Assembly (NCBI RefSeq): GCF_008831285.2
Contig: NC_045145.1
Location: 5,144,802 to 5,208,801 of the forward strand
Direction of reading: 5' to 3'
Length of the DNA: 64,000 bases
Source: Nymphaea colorata
Lineage: Eukaryota > Streptophyta > Magnoliopsida > Nymphaeales > Nymphaeaceae
Shown: positions 13,601-24,998 of the stretch, piece by piece
How positions within the stretch are numbered: position 1 is the stretch's first letter
How the letters are laid out: the number at the start of each line of letters is the position of its first letter
Translations under genes and position numbers: made by a program
The notes under the pieces: generated by a model
Databases searched by the model: none
The model's input: the letters and a program-made list of their open reading frames with translations, nothing else
Told to the model about the DNA's origin: nothing

Positions 13601-15242
13601 AGATTAAGGGTCACATGTCCAACCAATCTGAGTCCAACTAGTGACACTTTCTAAAAAAAATAAGAATCCAAAAAATTATTCAGTTTCAGTTTTGGTTTTC
13701 AAAAAAGTCATTTCGACACTTGCCATCTTGTGTCCTGTATACCCATGTCTAATGTCAATATGTAGGTTTTTATCCAACTTCAAGGTGGGACCAATATCAG
13801 ACCCATAACTAGCTGATCTCTGGCAGATGCGATTTTGGATATTTGATTATACAATAAAAGGATTACTACAAAAAAACAGATTATATACTACAGTAAAAGT
13901 ATAAAACAGATTATGTAAGCTAAAACAGGTTACCGGTTTCACAGCAAACAGATTAAAATTAAAAACAGACTATAGGACACTAGGATAGGTTAATACTTGT
14001 AACCAGATTTATGTTAATAAAAGTAAAACAGATTATACAATACGACAAACTAAAACCGATTATACAACAAAATATAACAGTAAAGCAGATTATATATGTC
14101 AGCTAGAACAGGTTTGCGCCAAACAGATTAATACTAAAATAAAATTAGATTACAAGTCATTAAGACAGGTTATACCTGTAAAGCAGAGTATATAGTAAAC
14201 TGGATCAGAACAAACAATACAATAAGGCAGAATATATAAAACAGATAAAACAGAAAAGTCGGCCTGCTGCCAGATTGTAGTGCATTTCCATTGAAGACAC
14301 CAATGGAAGGTGAGGAAGAGAGAGAGAGCATAAATAACATAATGCAGGGAAGGGGGAAAATGGGGAACTTCGAACCATAAATAACTTTCCATTTTTAAGA
14401 CAGCTAGCGGACGAAAATAAAGTGCAGCAGTGTTTGAAAGCATATGTTTTATCATTGACATGAATTGGGTGTGCACCTCCCTTTGGCAGAAATAGGCAGG
14501 TGTAGCTGATAGCAGTCCAACCTGCTTTAACTGAGTCAGGTGCCACACCCACACCAGCATCCAACCATGTCCACTTGGGTGCAGCGCCAGTTTAGAGAAA
14601 GTGCTAGCTAGAAATCTGTCTCTCTCTCTCTCTGTCTCCCTGTTTCACTCCAACACACACACACACACAAAAATGCACAAACAGTTAAACAAATACCTTC
14701 AATAACTTCCCCATAGCTAGAAAAAGCCTCTCGCAGACTAGTATCATCAGTACCATATGAAAGTCCTGAACCCCAAAAAACAAAAGGAAAAAGAAGATGT
14801 CAAAGTCATAAAACAGATTAAAATATGATAAGATTGAAATGCTCTCACTAAATCCTCATAGAAATGAGGGAGGTGCTTCTGGGTATGGCCTAACCACCTG
14901 AGACTTCCCCTACAATAGGCATTTGAAATGTGCTACCAAACAGGGCCAGGCCACTTGCTTGGACCCAAGCCAGTAAAGACTTGCCATATGGACGAGGCCA
15001 GGCTCTTGACTAAGCAAGTCTCAGGCATGCATCTCCAAAGATGGATGGCCAACCCCGTTCTTAATTCAAACTTCAAGAGGTTAAAGATGCAGCATACCTC
15101 CAACAAAAACTTTTGAAGAGGACATGCTACGTAAGGCTTGGAGCATAGCCATAGATGGATTAGCAGGGCCAGGCAGTTGAGATCCAATATTTCTGCTTAC
15201 AGTTTGTTTCAGAAGGTTGCCAAGCTTGCTAGCAAAAGCCAT
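10650..15242 (-). CDS. Mitochondrial-type glycine-rich RNA-binding protein, RRM, 4 coding exons, 288 aa
   Basis: This is an RRM plus glycine-rich protein of the plant GR-RBP/ORRM group, which binds organellar or stress RNAs; some members act in mitochondrial RNA editing. Coding exons in order are 15242-15098, 14765-14697, 11832-11726 and 11195-10650. Phases agree and all borders are GT-AG. Residues 1-43 ([17 protein letters not shown], then RSMSSSK) resemble a mitochondrial presequence. The RRM spans ~45-121 with RNP2 VFVGGL (45-50) and RNP1 RGFGFVSF (84-91). Residues ~125-225 are GGY-rich. The tail is acidic and ends DDFADKRSA, close to the endings of GR-RBP3/GR-RBP5. A 2.86-kb intron separates the second and third coding exons. 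A 5' UTR intron is likely: an acceptor precedes 15253, and a donor GTACGA lies near 16597. Confidence 0.93.
12965..12987. repeat. (GT)n microsatellite in a GR-RBP intron
   Basis: About 11 uninterrupted GT units in the large intron. Confidence 0.9.
13426..13450. repeat. (TA)n microsatellite in a GR-RBP intron
   Basis: About 12 TA units, next to a purine-rich AGAGAG stretch at 13350-13365. Confidence 0.9.
13860..14260. repeat. Degenerate short tandem repeat (aaacagattat core) in a GR-RBP intron
   Basis: Variants of AAACAGATTATA recur at least fourteen times in 400 bp (for example near 13879, 13907, 13947, 14026, 14083, 14119). Spacing is an irregular ~18-40 bp. The units share the core but differ around it, as expected of an old minisatellite. 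Confidence 0.65.
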
Positions 15243-16689
15243 TGTTGGAAAACCTGCATCATATGCAATGACATACACAAATTAGTACTTTGTTTTATGC
15301 TTAACTATGTAAGCCTAAGAGCAACTGAAATACATCACACTATCTCTAGTAAATACAATGGCTACTCAAATAACTCCAAGACTCAGAATATCATCCGCAT
15401 CAATTGTTAATTATGTGAAAAGACAACCAGAATCTTAATTAATGTAATTCTTGGACGACATCTAAGTCACAAGCAACAACAGTGAAATATGAAAACAACA
15501 TGAAGCAAAAAAGAAGAGACTGTTTGTAGAACTTGCTACAAACGTCTACTAGTTGTAAATCGGTAAATTGGTAATGATAAGTAAGATACAAATGGAGCGA
15601 TACATATAAAATGCGTACAAAGATTCCACAAAGGCACTTCAAAGACAAGGCAAATCTCCACTTTATTAATTTGTGGTCGCTTATCTTCCCAAAAGGCAAT
15701 GAAAACTTCTTTGTGAACTTTTCTGAATTAGCTCTCAAAGTTCACTCGTGGGTGAAGACAACTCAAATTCAACCATAGAATCCTCAGCGTTCACTTAAGC
15801 AGCAAGCTCATCACTAATTGAATAATCTCACTCTCCAAGCAATAAAAAGAAATCCGTAGCAAAGATACACTGGGTAGGATCATCTACAGACCTTACCTGA
15901 AGGCATAAGATCACAATAAGTCCACAGTCCAAGTGCAGGTAAGGACAAGGGTTCAAAGCAATGGGATGCGTAGAGCCACACACATATACAATCGACCCAT
16001 TTATAACTCGAGTTACTTCTATTAAGAGAAAGTGTTCTGAGGATCACAATAGATCAATAAATCAAGGCAAGACTACAAGGGTCACACCAATCTTGTTACC
16101 GTTAAAAGCAAAAGAGAGGCAACAATATCCATTTAAGCTGCTACGATAAGGACGTTTCAAATAAAAATAAAAGAGAATGATCACTACAACGTAAATTTAC
16201 CTTCCGACAACTGGATCTTTAGCTGCAAAACACTGAACCAACACTACTCCGTCAATTACTTCCTGCACTAAAAGACTAAGACATCACTACCCAGAAAAGA
16301 TCAACAGTCAAACATATTCCCCTCAGAATCTGAAAGACACCTCCTGCGACACGAGAATCAAAAACCCCAAGGACGAAAAAAAAGAAAAACACCAAAACCT
16401 TCGCCTTTATATTGCAGCAAAAATTCCTAACCTCGAAGAAGAAAAAATAACCAGACGACTTAATTGATGAAAGTTCCTCGAAATAAAAAGCATCTCCAAG
16501 AATCCACGCTCTAAGAAATTAACACTTTCAACCTTACAATGAGCTAGCATGGAGAACTGAAAAAAAACCAGACAAAGAGAGCGGGGAAAGATTCGTACCA
16601 GAAATGGAAGGACCCTTTGTCCCCCCAAAAACCCTCCTCCCTGAAGGGTTTAATTACAAGGCGCCGCGGAAGAGCGACGGGGAAAAACC

Positions 16690-16696
16690 TTTTATA
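16690..16696 (-). promoter_or_regulatory. TATA box of the GR-RBP gene
   Basis: The minus strand reads CGATATAAAAGG. It lies ~90 bp upstream of the candidate 5' UTR donor (GTACGA near 16597) and ~1.45 kb upstream of the ATG across the 5' UTR intron. GC-rich sequence typical of a plant promoter surrounds it. Confidence 0.6.
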
Positions 16697-16859
16697 TCGT
16701 CGCGCGGGCTGATCTAGACCGTAAAAACAATCATCAGGACCGTTTGTAGCTGTCAGATGGGGAGGAGGCGTTCGTCGGGCCGCCACCAACAGAGGTAACC
16801 GAAGATTCTCTTCGGACGGAGCACACGCTGAAATTCTCACTCTGGAAAGCATTTAACCA

Positions 16860-17800
16860 ACAAGCCCAACCGTTGAAAGAGGCCACGTTGACCGCAGCAA
16901 AATATCTTTTACACGTGGTACAAAATAACCGTGAACTTGATGTTTGAGTTGTTCACTAATGCATGTATGTCCAGTGCAAATGTATGCTCAAGATATTAAA
17001 CTAATTGAGTTCGAGCTTCATATTGTATTTTTGAGTCGAGTTGGAGCTTGATATTGTATTTTTGAGCCGAGATAAGAATTCGAATTCTATCGTGTTCTAC
17101 GTTTAGTATGGTTTCTTTTTCCGTTCCTAAATCATTTGGAATATTTTAAATTATCTTTGAATTTTTAAAAAACCACAAAACAGTAAAATAAGTTTATAAA
17201 GCGACTTAAAAATTTGATTGCTCGGATGGATGTGTCGATTAAACAAAAGGAAATGCCAAATTGAAACGCTACCCTTACCTTACTAGAGTTAGCGCAGTCA
17301 CTCCTTTGCAGATAAATAAGTTTATAAAGTTATTTTATTACATTTTTTCTGTCATTAAGATTTCTTATGGGTGATAGGTAAGAATTTTTCATTTCCGAAG
17401 CCAGACTATAATTTTAAAAATTTTGACAGGGGCCTAAAACATTTTTTTATTTTTTTTTTAAATTTACATACAAATTTTGGATTTTTAAAAACCAATTTTA
17501 ATGATATAATGGAATTAAAATTGAGAATTTTTACGTCATCTAGTTTCTTCCTTGAAACTAAGGCAGCGGAACAGTGTCAGCTAAACTCATATTCCACTTC
17601 AATTACTTGAGATTTTAAGGAGACTATTTTTCTTCAAATATAATTATATCGCATAAAAAAAATAAAATAAGTATCTAAACATAAATTCGACTATAAAGTA
17701 GTGTATCCTGTAATTTTCTTTTCTCTTTCTTTCCCTCTTAAAATGCTGGCGATATTAAATATCGAAGGATTGAGAGACCGTAACCAACGGTCTTGGTGAG
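16860..17800. other. Divergent intergenic region between the GR-RBP and thylakoid-type genes
   Basis: AT-rich, with no gene. A ~33-bp unit containing GATATTGTATTTTTGAG is present twice in tandem at about 17008-17073. The two flanking genes are divergently transcribed from this region. Confidence 0.6.
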
Positions 17801-17934
17801 TCCCGTAGAGCTCAGAGCGGGTCCCCGCCAAGGCTTGTGTGGCTGCCGCCGGCCGGAAGGATTCTCGGTTGCGATTTTTCCGGCGATAAGGTAGAAGGAC
17901 GAAGTAAGCAGGAAAGAAGCGGAAGGATTCTCAG

Positions 17935-18325
17935 TCGTTACTCTCCTCTCTCGTTGCCTCACCTCTCTCGCTCTCCAGATTCCTGCCTCACCTCTCTCGC
18001 TCTCTCGTTCCGCTCCTCTGTCGCTGCCTTACCTCTCTCGCTCTCTCGTTCCTCTCCTCCCTCGCTGCCTTTCCTCTCTCGCTCTCTCGTTCCTCTCCTC
18101 CCTCGCTGCCTTTCCTCTCTCGCTCTCTCGTTCTTCTCTTCTCTTGCTGTTCTTTCTTCTCTCGCTCTCTCGTTCTTCTCTTCTCTTGCTGTTCTTTCTT
18201 CTCTCGCTCTCTCGGTCCTCTCCTCCCTCGCTGTTCTCTTACTCTCTCGTTCCTCTCCTCTCTCGCTCTCTCGTTCCTCTCCTCTCTCGCTCTCTCCTTC
18301 CTCCCCTCTTTTCCCAACGTCGCCC
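17935..18325 (+). repeat. CT-rich leader with tandem CTCTCTCG-type units
   Basis: Nearly pure pyrimidine sequence built from repeated ctctctcgctctctcgttc units (larger unit about 46 bp). It ends at a plausible donor CCCCAG/GTGAGC near 18339. It probably forms the 5' UTR of the gene whose ATG is at 20188. CT-rich leaders are common in plant genes. An extended match to the leader region at 50.80 kb is noted under findings. Confidence 0.65.
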
Positions 18326-20187
18326 GCTTGCAGCCCCAGGTGAGCCCTATGCGTCTCTTTGTCGCTCTCTCACACGCACGTTCTGTCGATAACCCATCTC
18401 TCTTTACTCTCTCTTCACACGCAGGCCTTCATCTGCAACAGGAAATTTGGGTTTATCCCTCTTGGCTGCTCCTTACTCAGGTATGCCTCTGACAACAGGA
18501 AATTAGCTCTGCTCTTGCTTTTACTTTCTGTTTCCTTTCCCATATGATGGTTTTTTATGGTTTTCCCCTGTCTGGCTTGCAGTTTCTCTGTTTTTTCCGA
18601 CTTGATTGTCTCTGTAGGTGTTCAACTTTTTACCTTGTGCAAAATCGCCAATTGTTTGGTGAAACTACTTGTTCTGGTTCTCTTAGAGTGTTTGGTTCAC
18701 TGTTCTCAGAGCAGACGTCCTTTCCTGTTATGGCATGGCATGCTGCCTGACACATTCCATTCCTGTTATGCACATTCCATGCCTGTTGTCTGAATCCATT
18801 TTGGTGGAACTGAATACCTATGTGTCACACAGAATTATACAAACTGTTATCTTAGTGCAAATTTAAGCTTTTCTCCACAATGGTTTCTTTGACTCTTTCT
18901 TTTTCAGTTGCCTCGAAAGTGAATATCGGAGCTTCTTAAACCAGCAAATGAGCTGGTTTCTGAGCTGCATAACTTTCTTTTCTGATTTATCTATATGACA
19001 GTATAAATTTGAGCATAAAGAAACTTTCATTGGCCAGACATATTTCCTCACAGCAAATGTTTAATGTGCTTTGACAAGCAAAGATGACAAGAATTACACA
19101 CGATTGCAGCTTCTAGTTTTGAAAGTTTAACTGAGTTTAATTCTTATGTTCGTAAGATTCTTTAATCAATTTTAAAGGTTTTGTGCTGGATTTTGGTCAG
19201 CGTTTGGTATTCATACAAATCCAACTATTTAATGATCCTTTTTAATACTAAGAAGCAAAAACGATTCTTAGTTAATATCTTTATCTGTGCTGAACGTGCT
19301 TGGAAGATCGTGAAAAACAATATCAGAAAGCTTTTTTTTTTTCAGATACTGAAAATGATTAATGAAGCTACTAAGCTAGACTTTAGCAGACATTCATCCC
19401 ATTCTTTTATGGATACCAATCTCTCCAATGCGGATCACATCTAAGCAACATAGTTTTTCTGTTTCATGTGCCTCCAATTCATGATTAGTATGCTCGTAGC
19501 TCTGATCTCTATGGTCTTTTATCAGCCAAGGCTTTCAATGAATTAGGGGAAGTTTTGTTGGAATGTCGTTAATCTCAAGTGTTTCTGATATCTTCTTCTT
19601 CACATATTGCAAACGTTTTGCAGCAAGTTAAGACGTGCACATCTTTTAGTACTGTATCATGCTTGTGTAAGTGATATTTATGTTCAACACTTTCACCTGA
19701 ATGCACGTGTTGCACAAGAGTATTTGACTGTGATTTAAGGCTGCCAACATCCATTTTTTAGACTTTCTCAAAATCTGCTGCCATTTGCCTCAACTAGCAA
19801 TGGAAGGATATAATTTTTCTCAATAAAATGGGCATTACTATGTGTTGGTGTTCATCTTGTAACTTCTATCCTAACTTCAATTTTGTGTTATCTGAATTTC
19901 ACAACCGAATGCTCAATCCTTATTGTTTGGTGTTTATTTAGTGGTTTGTTGGTAAACTTATGCAATTTGTTGTGTTGGAAGATCATCTTCCAATTTGCCA
20001 CTCCCAGAGTCTTAGTATCCACCTCTAAAACACCATTCTGGCTTGTTGAGAACGTGAGGACATGACTTTGCCCACTCGTTGCTCCTTGAAACCATCTGAC
20101 TTGCAGAGGGCTTGTTGTTGACCTTCTTATATGCAGGTTTCTTGGTTTGAGTTTCTGATCAGGAGATAGAAAAACAAGGGGGGAGCA

Positions 20188-21156
20188 ATGGCTACAACTT
20201 CATCTTTCTGCATCTCCAGTCTAGTTGTCTATGCTACGCGGAGGTATGATCCAAGACCGGAGCCAAGTTTGTGGGTGAAATTCTCGGGCTCATTTTGCCA
20301 GTTGAAGCAAAGTAAACAAGGTCGTCTCAATCAGAGAGCTAGAAGGCGGACAGTCAGAATAATGGCAGTAACAGAAAGTTCAGGTAAACCAAAACAGACA
20401 GATGACAAGATCCCTTCTTGGGCAAGGCCTGATTCTGATGAACCCCCACCATGGGCTGTCGAGGAGACCAAAGCAGGATCGTCCTTTCAAAGCTTTGAGT
20501 TACCATTTTATGTTTATTTACTTGCATCAGCCGTCACGGCAATAGCTGCGGTATTTTCCTTTGATCTTCTTGTCCTTTCCATTGCCTATTTCCACAGTAA
20601 ATTTCTGTGGAGATGATAACTACTTGCTGAATTGATCATCCTGCAGATTGGCTCAATTTTCGAGTATGTGAACCAGAGACCTGTTTTTGGCATAATTAGT
20701 CCAGACAACGTGGTTTATGCCCCTTTGCTTGGGTTCTTTGTCTTCACTGGAGTACCCACATCTGTAAGTTAGGTTTGCTAATTTGATTTTCTTTTAGCTA
20801 ATTATTCTGCTAGGCAGGTAACAGATGTGCAAATTGATAGTAATCAATGTGTTGCAATTCGTTATATAGAACATGTCTGGATTTAATAATTTGTTTATCA
20901 AACTGAGTGTATCACATGATACCATTTAAACATCTCCTCTTGTAGGCTGTTCTTGGGTTAAAGTAGGATAGCTCACACCTTTCTTTTAAGTCCACTAGTA
21001 TCCCAGATCTTATGTAAGTCAAGTTGCAACTAAGGGTTTGCTCATTGCATATGTGGTTACTCATATATATTATTACAGGCTTTCCTATGGTTCAAGTCTG
21101 TTCAAGCTGCAAACAAGGAAGCAGAGGAGCAGGATAGGCGTGATGGTTACCGTTGA
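20188..21156 (+). CDS. Small plastid-targeted protein with two membrane segments, unknown function, 185 aa
   Basis: Exons are 20188-20550, 20647-20763 and 21079-21156, with GT-AG borders, all in phase 0, and a TGA stop. The first ~55 residues are basic and rich in Ser/Thr and Arg (QRARRRTVRIMAVTES), like a plastid transit peptide with processing near IMAV. A short soluble part contains PSWARPDSDEPPPWA. Two hydrophobic segments follow, residues ~106-126 (FYVYLLASAVTAIAA) and ~145-165 (YAPLLGFFVFTGVPTS), joined by EYVNQRPVFG. The C-terminus is charged (KEAEEQDRRDGYR). It looks like a conserved small thylakoid or envelope protein of plants, but I cannot name it. An acceptor at 20136/20137 and the CT-rich sequence at 17.9-18.3 kb suggest a ~1.8-kb 5' UTR intron, possibly with a further UTR exon near 18430-18480. 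Confidence 0.88.
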
Positions 21157-23048
21157 AAGGGAGTGCAAGTTCTTGTTGTACCATATTTACTTCGTTGCTC
21201 TCCCTAGTTCTTCTCTGTAACTGATAATTATGCAAACTTTTCTGTTCTGCCGTCCATTTCTCTTGATCACCTGTATAAAATGATTATGGTATTTTACGTC
21301 CGCTTGGTCAGGTTCATTGAGTTGTGTTGTAGAGCGCAAGGCGAATAAATCTTTGTTGATCCTCCTTTCCCAAACAAGCGAATGTCGATGGAATTTTTGG
21401 GTTTCTGCGAATCAGCTTAACATCGGACTCCTGAGGTTTTTCTGTTGAGGGCCATCTTGTTGCAAGAAAAGAAGGATCCCTTTTCTTTCTTGAGATCCTA
21501 AAAGCATAGAATGAAAAGCAGCAGATTTCTTTTAAGAAGAAATGAAGATTTAACATGCTGCGAAGTGCAGCGCAGATTTTTTTTTTTATGTGAAAACGAG
21601 AATCCCAGCAAATATCAGGCAACTTGTTGGTCTCATGCATAGTTGTAATCCGGATCTTGTTTAGATGGAATGCGAGACACTTTCGTCCCTTTTATGACGA
21701 AAATAGTCATTTTGTCTAGTTTAATGAGATTTGTGCATAAACCAAATGAGGCTTATTCATGCACTGAGAGATTTCACATGCGTAGAATTCTCATTGGACT
21801 TGATACATGTCTGGAAGAGCCAAACAAACATGGCTTGAAACATATTGCTTGTTCTCGACTTGACTATTATTATGTATATAACGAAGATTATTTCTGTCTC
21901 TCTCTCTCAAACTAGGAGACGTAGTGAAGGAAGTCTTCATTCATTGGGGATCTTTCCTGGCCAGAGACTAGAGCTAAGTGAGGATCTTGCACTTATTCAA
22001 ATTGCTTCTTTGGTTAAAGCATGGAGATTGATGTGTGGCTGCAAGCATTAAGGTGGAACTGACCATAGAGTGAAAATGCACTTTTTTGCAGAAGCTTGGT
22101 GTCTCCCACACCCGAGACTGACTTCCTGCTGTTTATTTTGCAGCATTCTGATTTTTCTAACAGCTCAAAAATTTTGATTTGCTCTAACAGATTTTGGCTA
22201 TCGTGGCTGAAGGCCAGACTGGAAGGAAGAGCAAGTTGTGGCAGATTTACTCTGACAATGCAGTTGTATTGGACTCATTTCCACGTCTCTTTCCCTAAAC
22301 CAAGCCTGATTTGCAGCTGTATTTGATGCTCCTCTTTGCTGCAATTTTTTTTAATGCAACCCAGATCCCATCAGCTAATTAGGATCCCAAACTACATCTT
22401 GCAAAGTTTAGATGGGATAATTTTAGTTTTTCAAACAGAACATAGCCCATTTGGCTAAGAGAATCTGATGCTACTTACCAAAACAAGACAAAGTACTCGT
22501 TGGAACATCCACCTAAATCAAGCATCATCTGTAAGGGAATCCTCTAACAATACTAACCTGTAAGATCTGCCAGTACCAAAGCCAAAAGATCCCAATTGCC
22601 AAACGAAGGTTAACAAGACCGTATAGCGAGCAAGCGCGTTAGACTGAGGCAATTCTTTCGACAAGGACAATCTCAGCCTCGAGAGACAAAATCAGGACTG
22701 GACTAGCGAGCGTTGAATATGCAAGCACCAACCTGTAGCATGTAAATGAAACGAATACGAGAGACAAATAACATCCATAAAACGGAAGATATTTCCTGCA
22801 AAGGAAGGGCATTTCCAATTTATTCATCCAAAAACAACGAAAGCATCATGCCTGACCTGCAACGGCGGCAAAAGGGTGGAAGCTATCCTTAGCTTGGCAA
22901 AGCAGTGAAGCTTCGATATTCCACTCATTTTACTAAGGCATGGCTTTTCTATACATATATTACAACATCGTAAAGCGGGCAGTAGACTAAACATGGGGTT
23001 CATAACAATTTGGTGACCGATACAGCAGCTCTTGATCTTTTGATGAAG
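21157..23048. other. 3' flanks of two convergent genes
   Basis: The thylakoid-type gene (+) and EXO70 (-) converge here. The first and last few hundred bases are probably 3' UTR. No reading frame between them resembles a known protein. Confidence 0.55.
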
Positions 23049-24998
23049 TCACCTTCTACCGCGCTGGCTGTTCAACGACCGAGGAGAACCTTCAAAGAGG
23101 TCCAAGAGAAGAGTTTCTAGATCCTCAGCTGTATACTTCATGTATTTGTCTGCACTTCTTGTGCCGTCCAAATAACTTCCTAACCGGCCTGTGAATGTGC
23201 GGTAACCCTGAACAACCTTAAGCGAGATTGAGATCTGCAGGTCTTCCCGAAGTCCAGGGTCTGGGACGATCCAAGACGTCTGATTCTTATATATCTCTTC
23301 AAATGAGAAGTTAAAGCCCTTCAATCTCTCTTTGACTGCCTTTGAACCACCTGAACCAATGCCATCATCTTTCAACCAGGCGAGCACTGTGTTCCAGGAG
23401 GCTCTCTCGTAGTTCGTCGCATGCACTTGTACTTTCCGGTTGTGTCTTCTTATCCAGTCCTCACCAAGAAGACACAGGTCAGAACTTTTTACTTTCTGAA
23501 CCATGTAATGGATGTTATTCATTAGAAAGAAGTGTTGCAGTGCATCATCCCTGTACAATCTGGACCTCATATCAAGATTGGACTCCAACATGGAGACCAC
23601 TTCTAAGAGATTGTGCACAGTAGGCGAGAGATTTTTTGAGAAACTTCCGTTACTACCTTCAGGGGAAGCCGTGGTCGAAGAAGACACTGTAGGACTTTCA
23701 TGCCCACCTTCTTTGATCTCAAGAAGAAGATCGAGTGCGTCCTTAAAAGCAGTAAGCGTCTTTATGTAATTCATCACGTACTTTGTCAAGGGATGGATGC
23801 CCCCTCTAGCAAACGGAGTGCTTGAAACATTTCTTTCAATAGCATTCTCAAATTCCATAAAGGTACCTCTTACTGATTCACCCAATCTCAAAAGAACTTC
23901 GTGTGCCTCGACGCTAACAGAAGAACCATTTTCTTCAGAGAACAAAGTTTCTATATCTGTAAGCAGGTCCTGCAACACATCATGCATGCCAAGTATCCCA
24001 AACAGCTTTTCTGGAGACCGGCGGCCGATAGCAATAGCATCACCAAAGTTAAGGAGTTGGAGCATTGCACCTTTTGCAGTGTCAACAAAGCAAATGTTGC
24101 CAAGTGAGCTCAACTCTCCGAAGATCTGATTGCACAGGCGTTTTTCACTGGCAAGAAGGACCCTGACAAATATCTTTATCGCACGGATCCATTTCTTTAT
24201 ATAAGAATCAAGTATCTCCCACTCCATCTTCTCCACTTCCTCAATACTAAGCTTCTGAATTCCGAGGATGAAAAGGCCTTCATCCAGTGCATCTCTTCTG
24301 ATGCTGCTGTAAGCTTGACAGCATTCCAGATCATGATCTGACTGAATCATAAGGTCTGCAATGCATTTCAAGTTTTGAATCACACTTGGATTAATCAAAT
24401 CAACTGTGAATTCATCGAACTTGTTGGCAATTCCCTCAAGCTTAACCTGACTGTCATCAATTGAGTCATCATCAAAGCAGCCGGAGAAATCCTCTTCTGT
24501 AACATAACCTTCACTTGACCTGAAAGACGAAAGTTCCAGCTCCAAAGGCTGCCTACTCTGAACCAGCATATAACTAAATTCTTCCTCAAGCCTAACCATG
24601 GCAGTCTGAAGTACGCTATCAGCACGCTGAAGGATGTCAGTCCCTTCTTGATCGGATGTAATTGACAGGCTTTCTAAGCTTTCTATCAACTTCTGAATGT
24701 CGTCAACAGCCTGGAGATACTCACCAGCTTCCTCTGCTCCACATTCCCATAACATGGACTGACCAGCGGCTACAGAAGCAGCAGTACCCCAGCCCCACAC
24801 TTTTTCCTCAGCGAAAGCGAGTTTTTCTTCCATCTCACCAACTACCCCTTTCTTTTGCATGAATTGGTTGACAACTGAAAGATAACTACCAGAGTCTGGG
24901 GCAACTTTTGTCATGTTCATCTTCATCTCCAGATCGCTCACCATTTCAGGAGTCTGTAGTGATCGTTCTTCTTTGTCACCCTGGTCGAGCATCAACAA
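23049..24998 (-). CDS. EXO70: EXO70 exocyst subunit, intronless coding region, up to 649 aa
   Basis: EXO70 is a subunit of the octameric exocyst complex that tethers secretory vesicles at the plasma membrane; plants have many paralogues in secretion, autophagy-related transport and immunity. The frame is uninterrupted. The N-terminal third has a helical core (AEEAGEYLQAVDDIQKLIES). The Pfam-type EXO70 domain runs from ~residue 250 to the end, with LNFGDAIAIGRRSPEKLFGI, HPLTKYVMNYI, FFLMNNIHYMVQKV and a C-terminus YMKYTAEDLETLLLDLFEGS, all diagnostic of plant EXO70s. A single coding exon is usual outside the EXO70A clade; the exact clade cannot be fixed. The first ATG (24998) may lie upstream of a splice acceptor (CTCGACCAG near 24981), in which case translation would start at the ATG at 24944, giving 631 aa. 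Confidence 0.93.
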   Translation of the reverse strand: MLMLDQGDKEERSLQTPEMVSDLEMKMNMTKVAPDSGSYLSVVNQFMQKKGVVGEMEEKLAFAEEKVWGWGTAASVAAGQSMLWECGAEEAGEYLQAVDDIQKLIESLESLSITSDQEGTDILQRADSVLQTAMVRLEEEFSYMLVQSRQPLELELSSFRSSEGYVTEEDFSGCFDDDSIDDSQVKLEGIANKFDEFTVDLINPSVIQNLKCIADLMIQSDHDLECCQAYSSIRRDALDEGLFILGIQKLSIEEVEKMEWEILDSYIKKWIRAIKIFVRVLLASEKRLCNQIFGELSSLGNICFVDTAKGAMLQLLNFGDAIAIGRRSPEKLFGILGMHDVLQDLLTDIETLFSEENGSSVSVEAHEVLLRLGESVRGTFMEFENAIERNVSSTPFARGGIHPLTKYVMNYIKTLTAFKDALDLLLEIKEGGHESPTVSSSTTASPEGSNGSFSKNLSPTVHNLLEVVSMLESNLDMRSRLYRDDALQHFFLMNNIHYMVQKVKSSDLCLLGEDWIRRHNRKVQVHATNYERASWNTVLAWLKDDGIGSGGSKAVKERLKGFNFSFEEIYKNQTSWIVPDPGLREDLQISISLKVVQGYRTFTGRLGSYLDGTRSADKYMKYTAEDLETLLLDLFEGSPRSLNSQRGRR

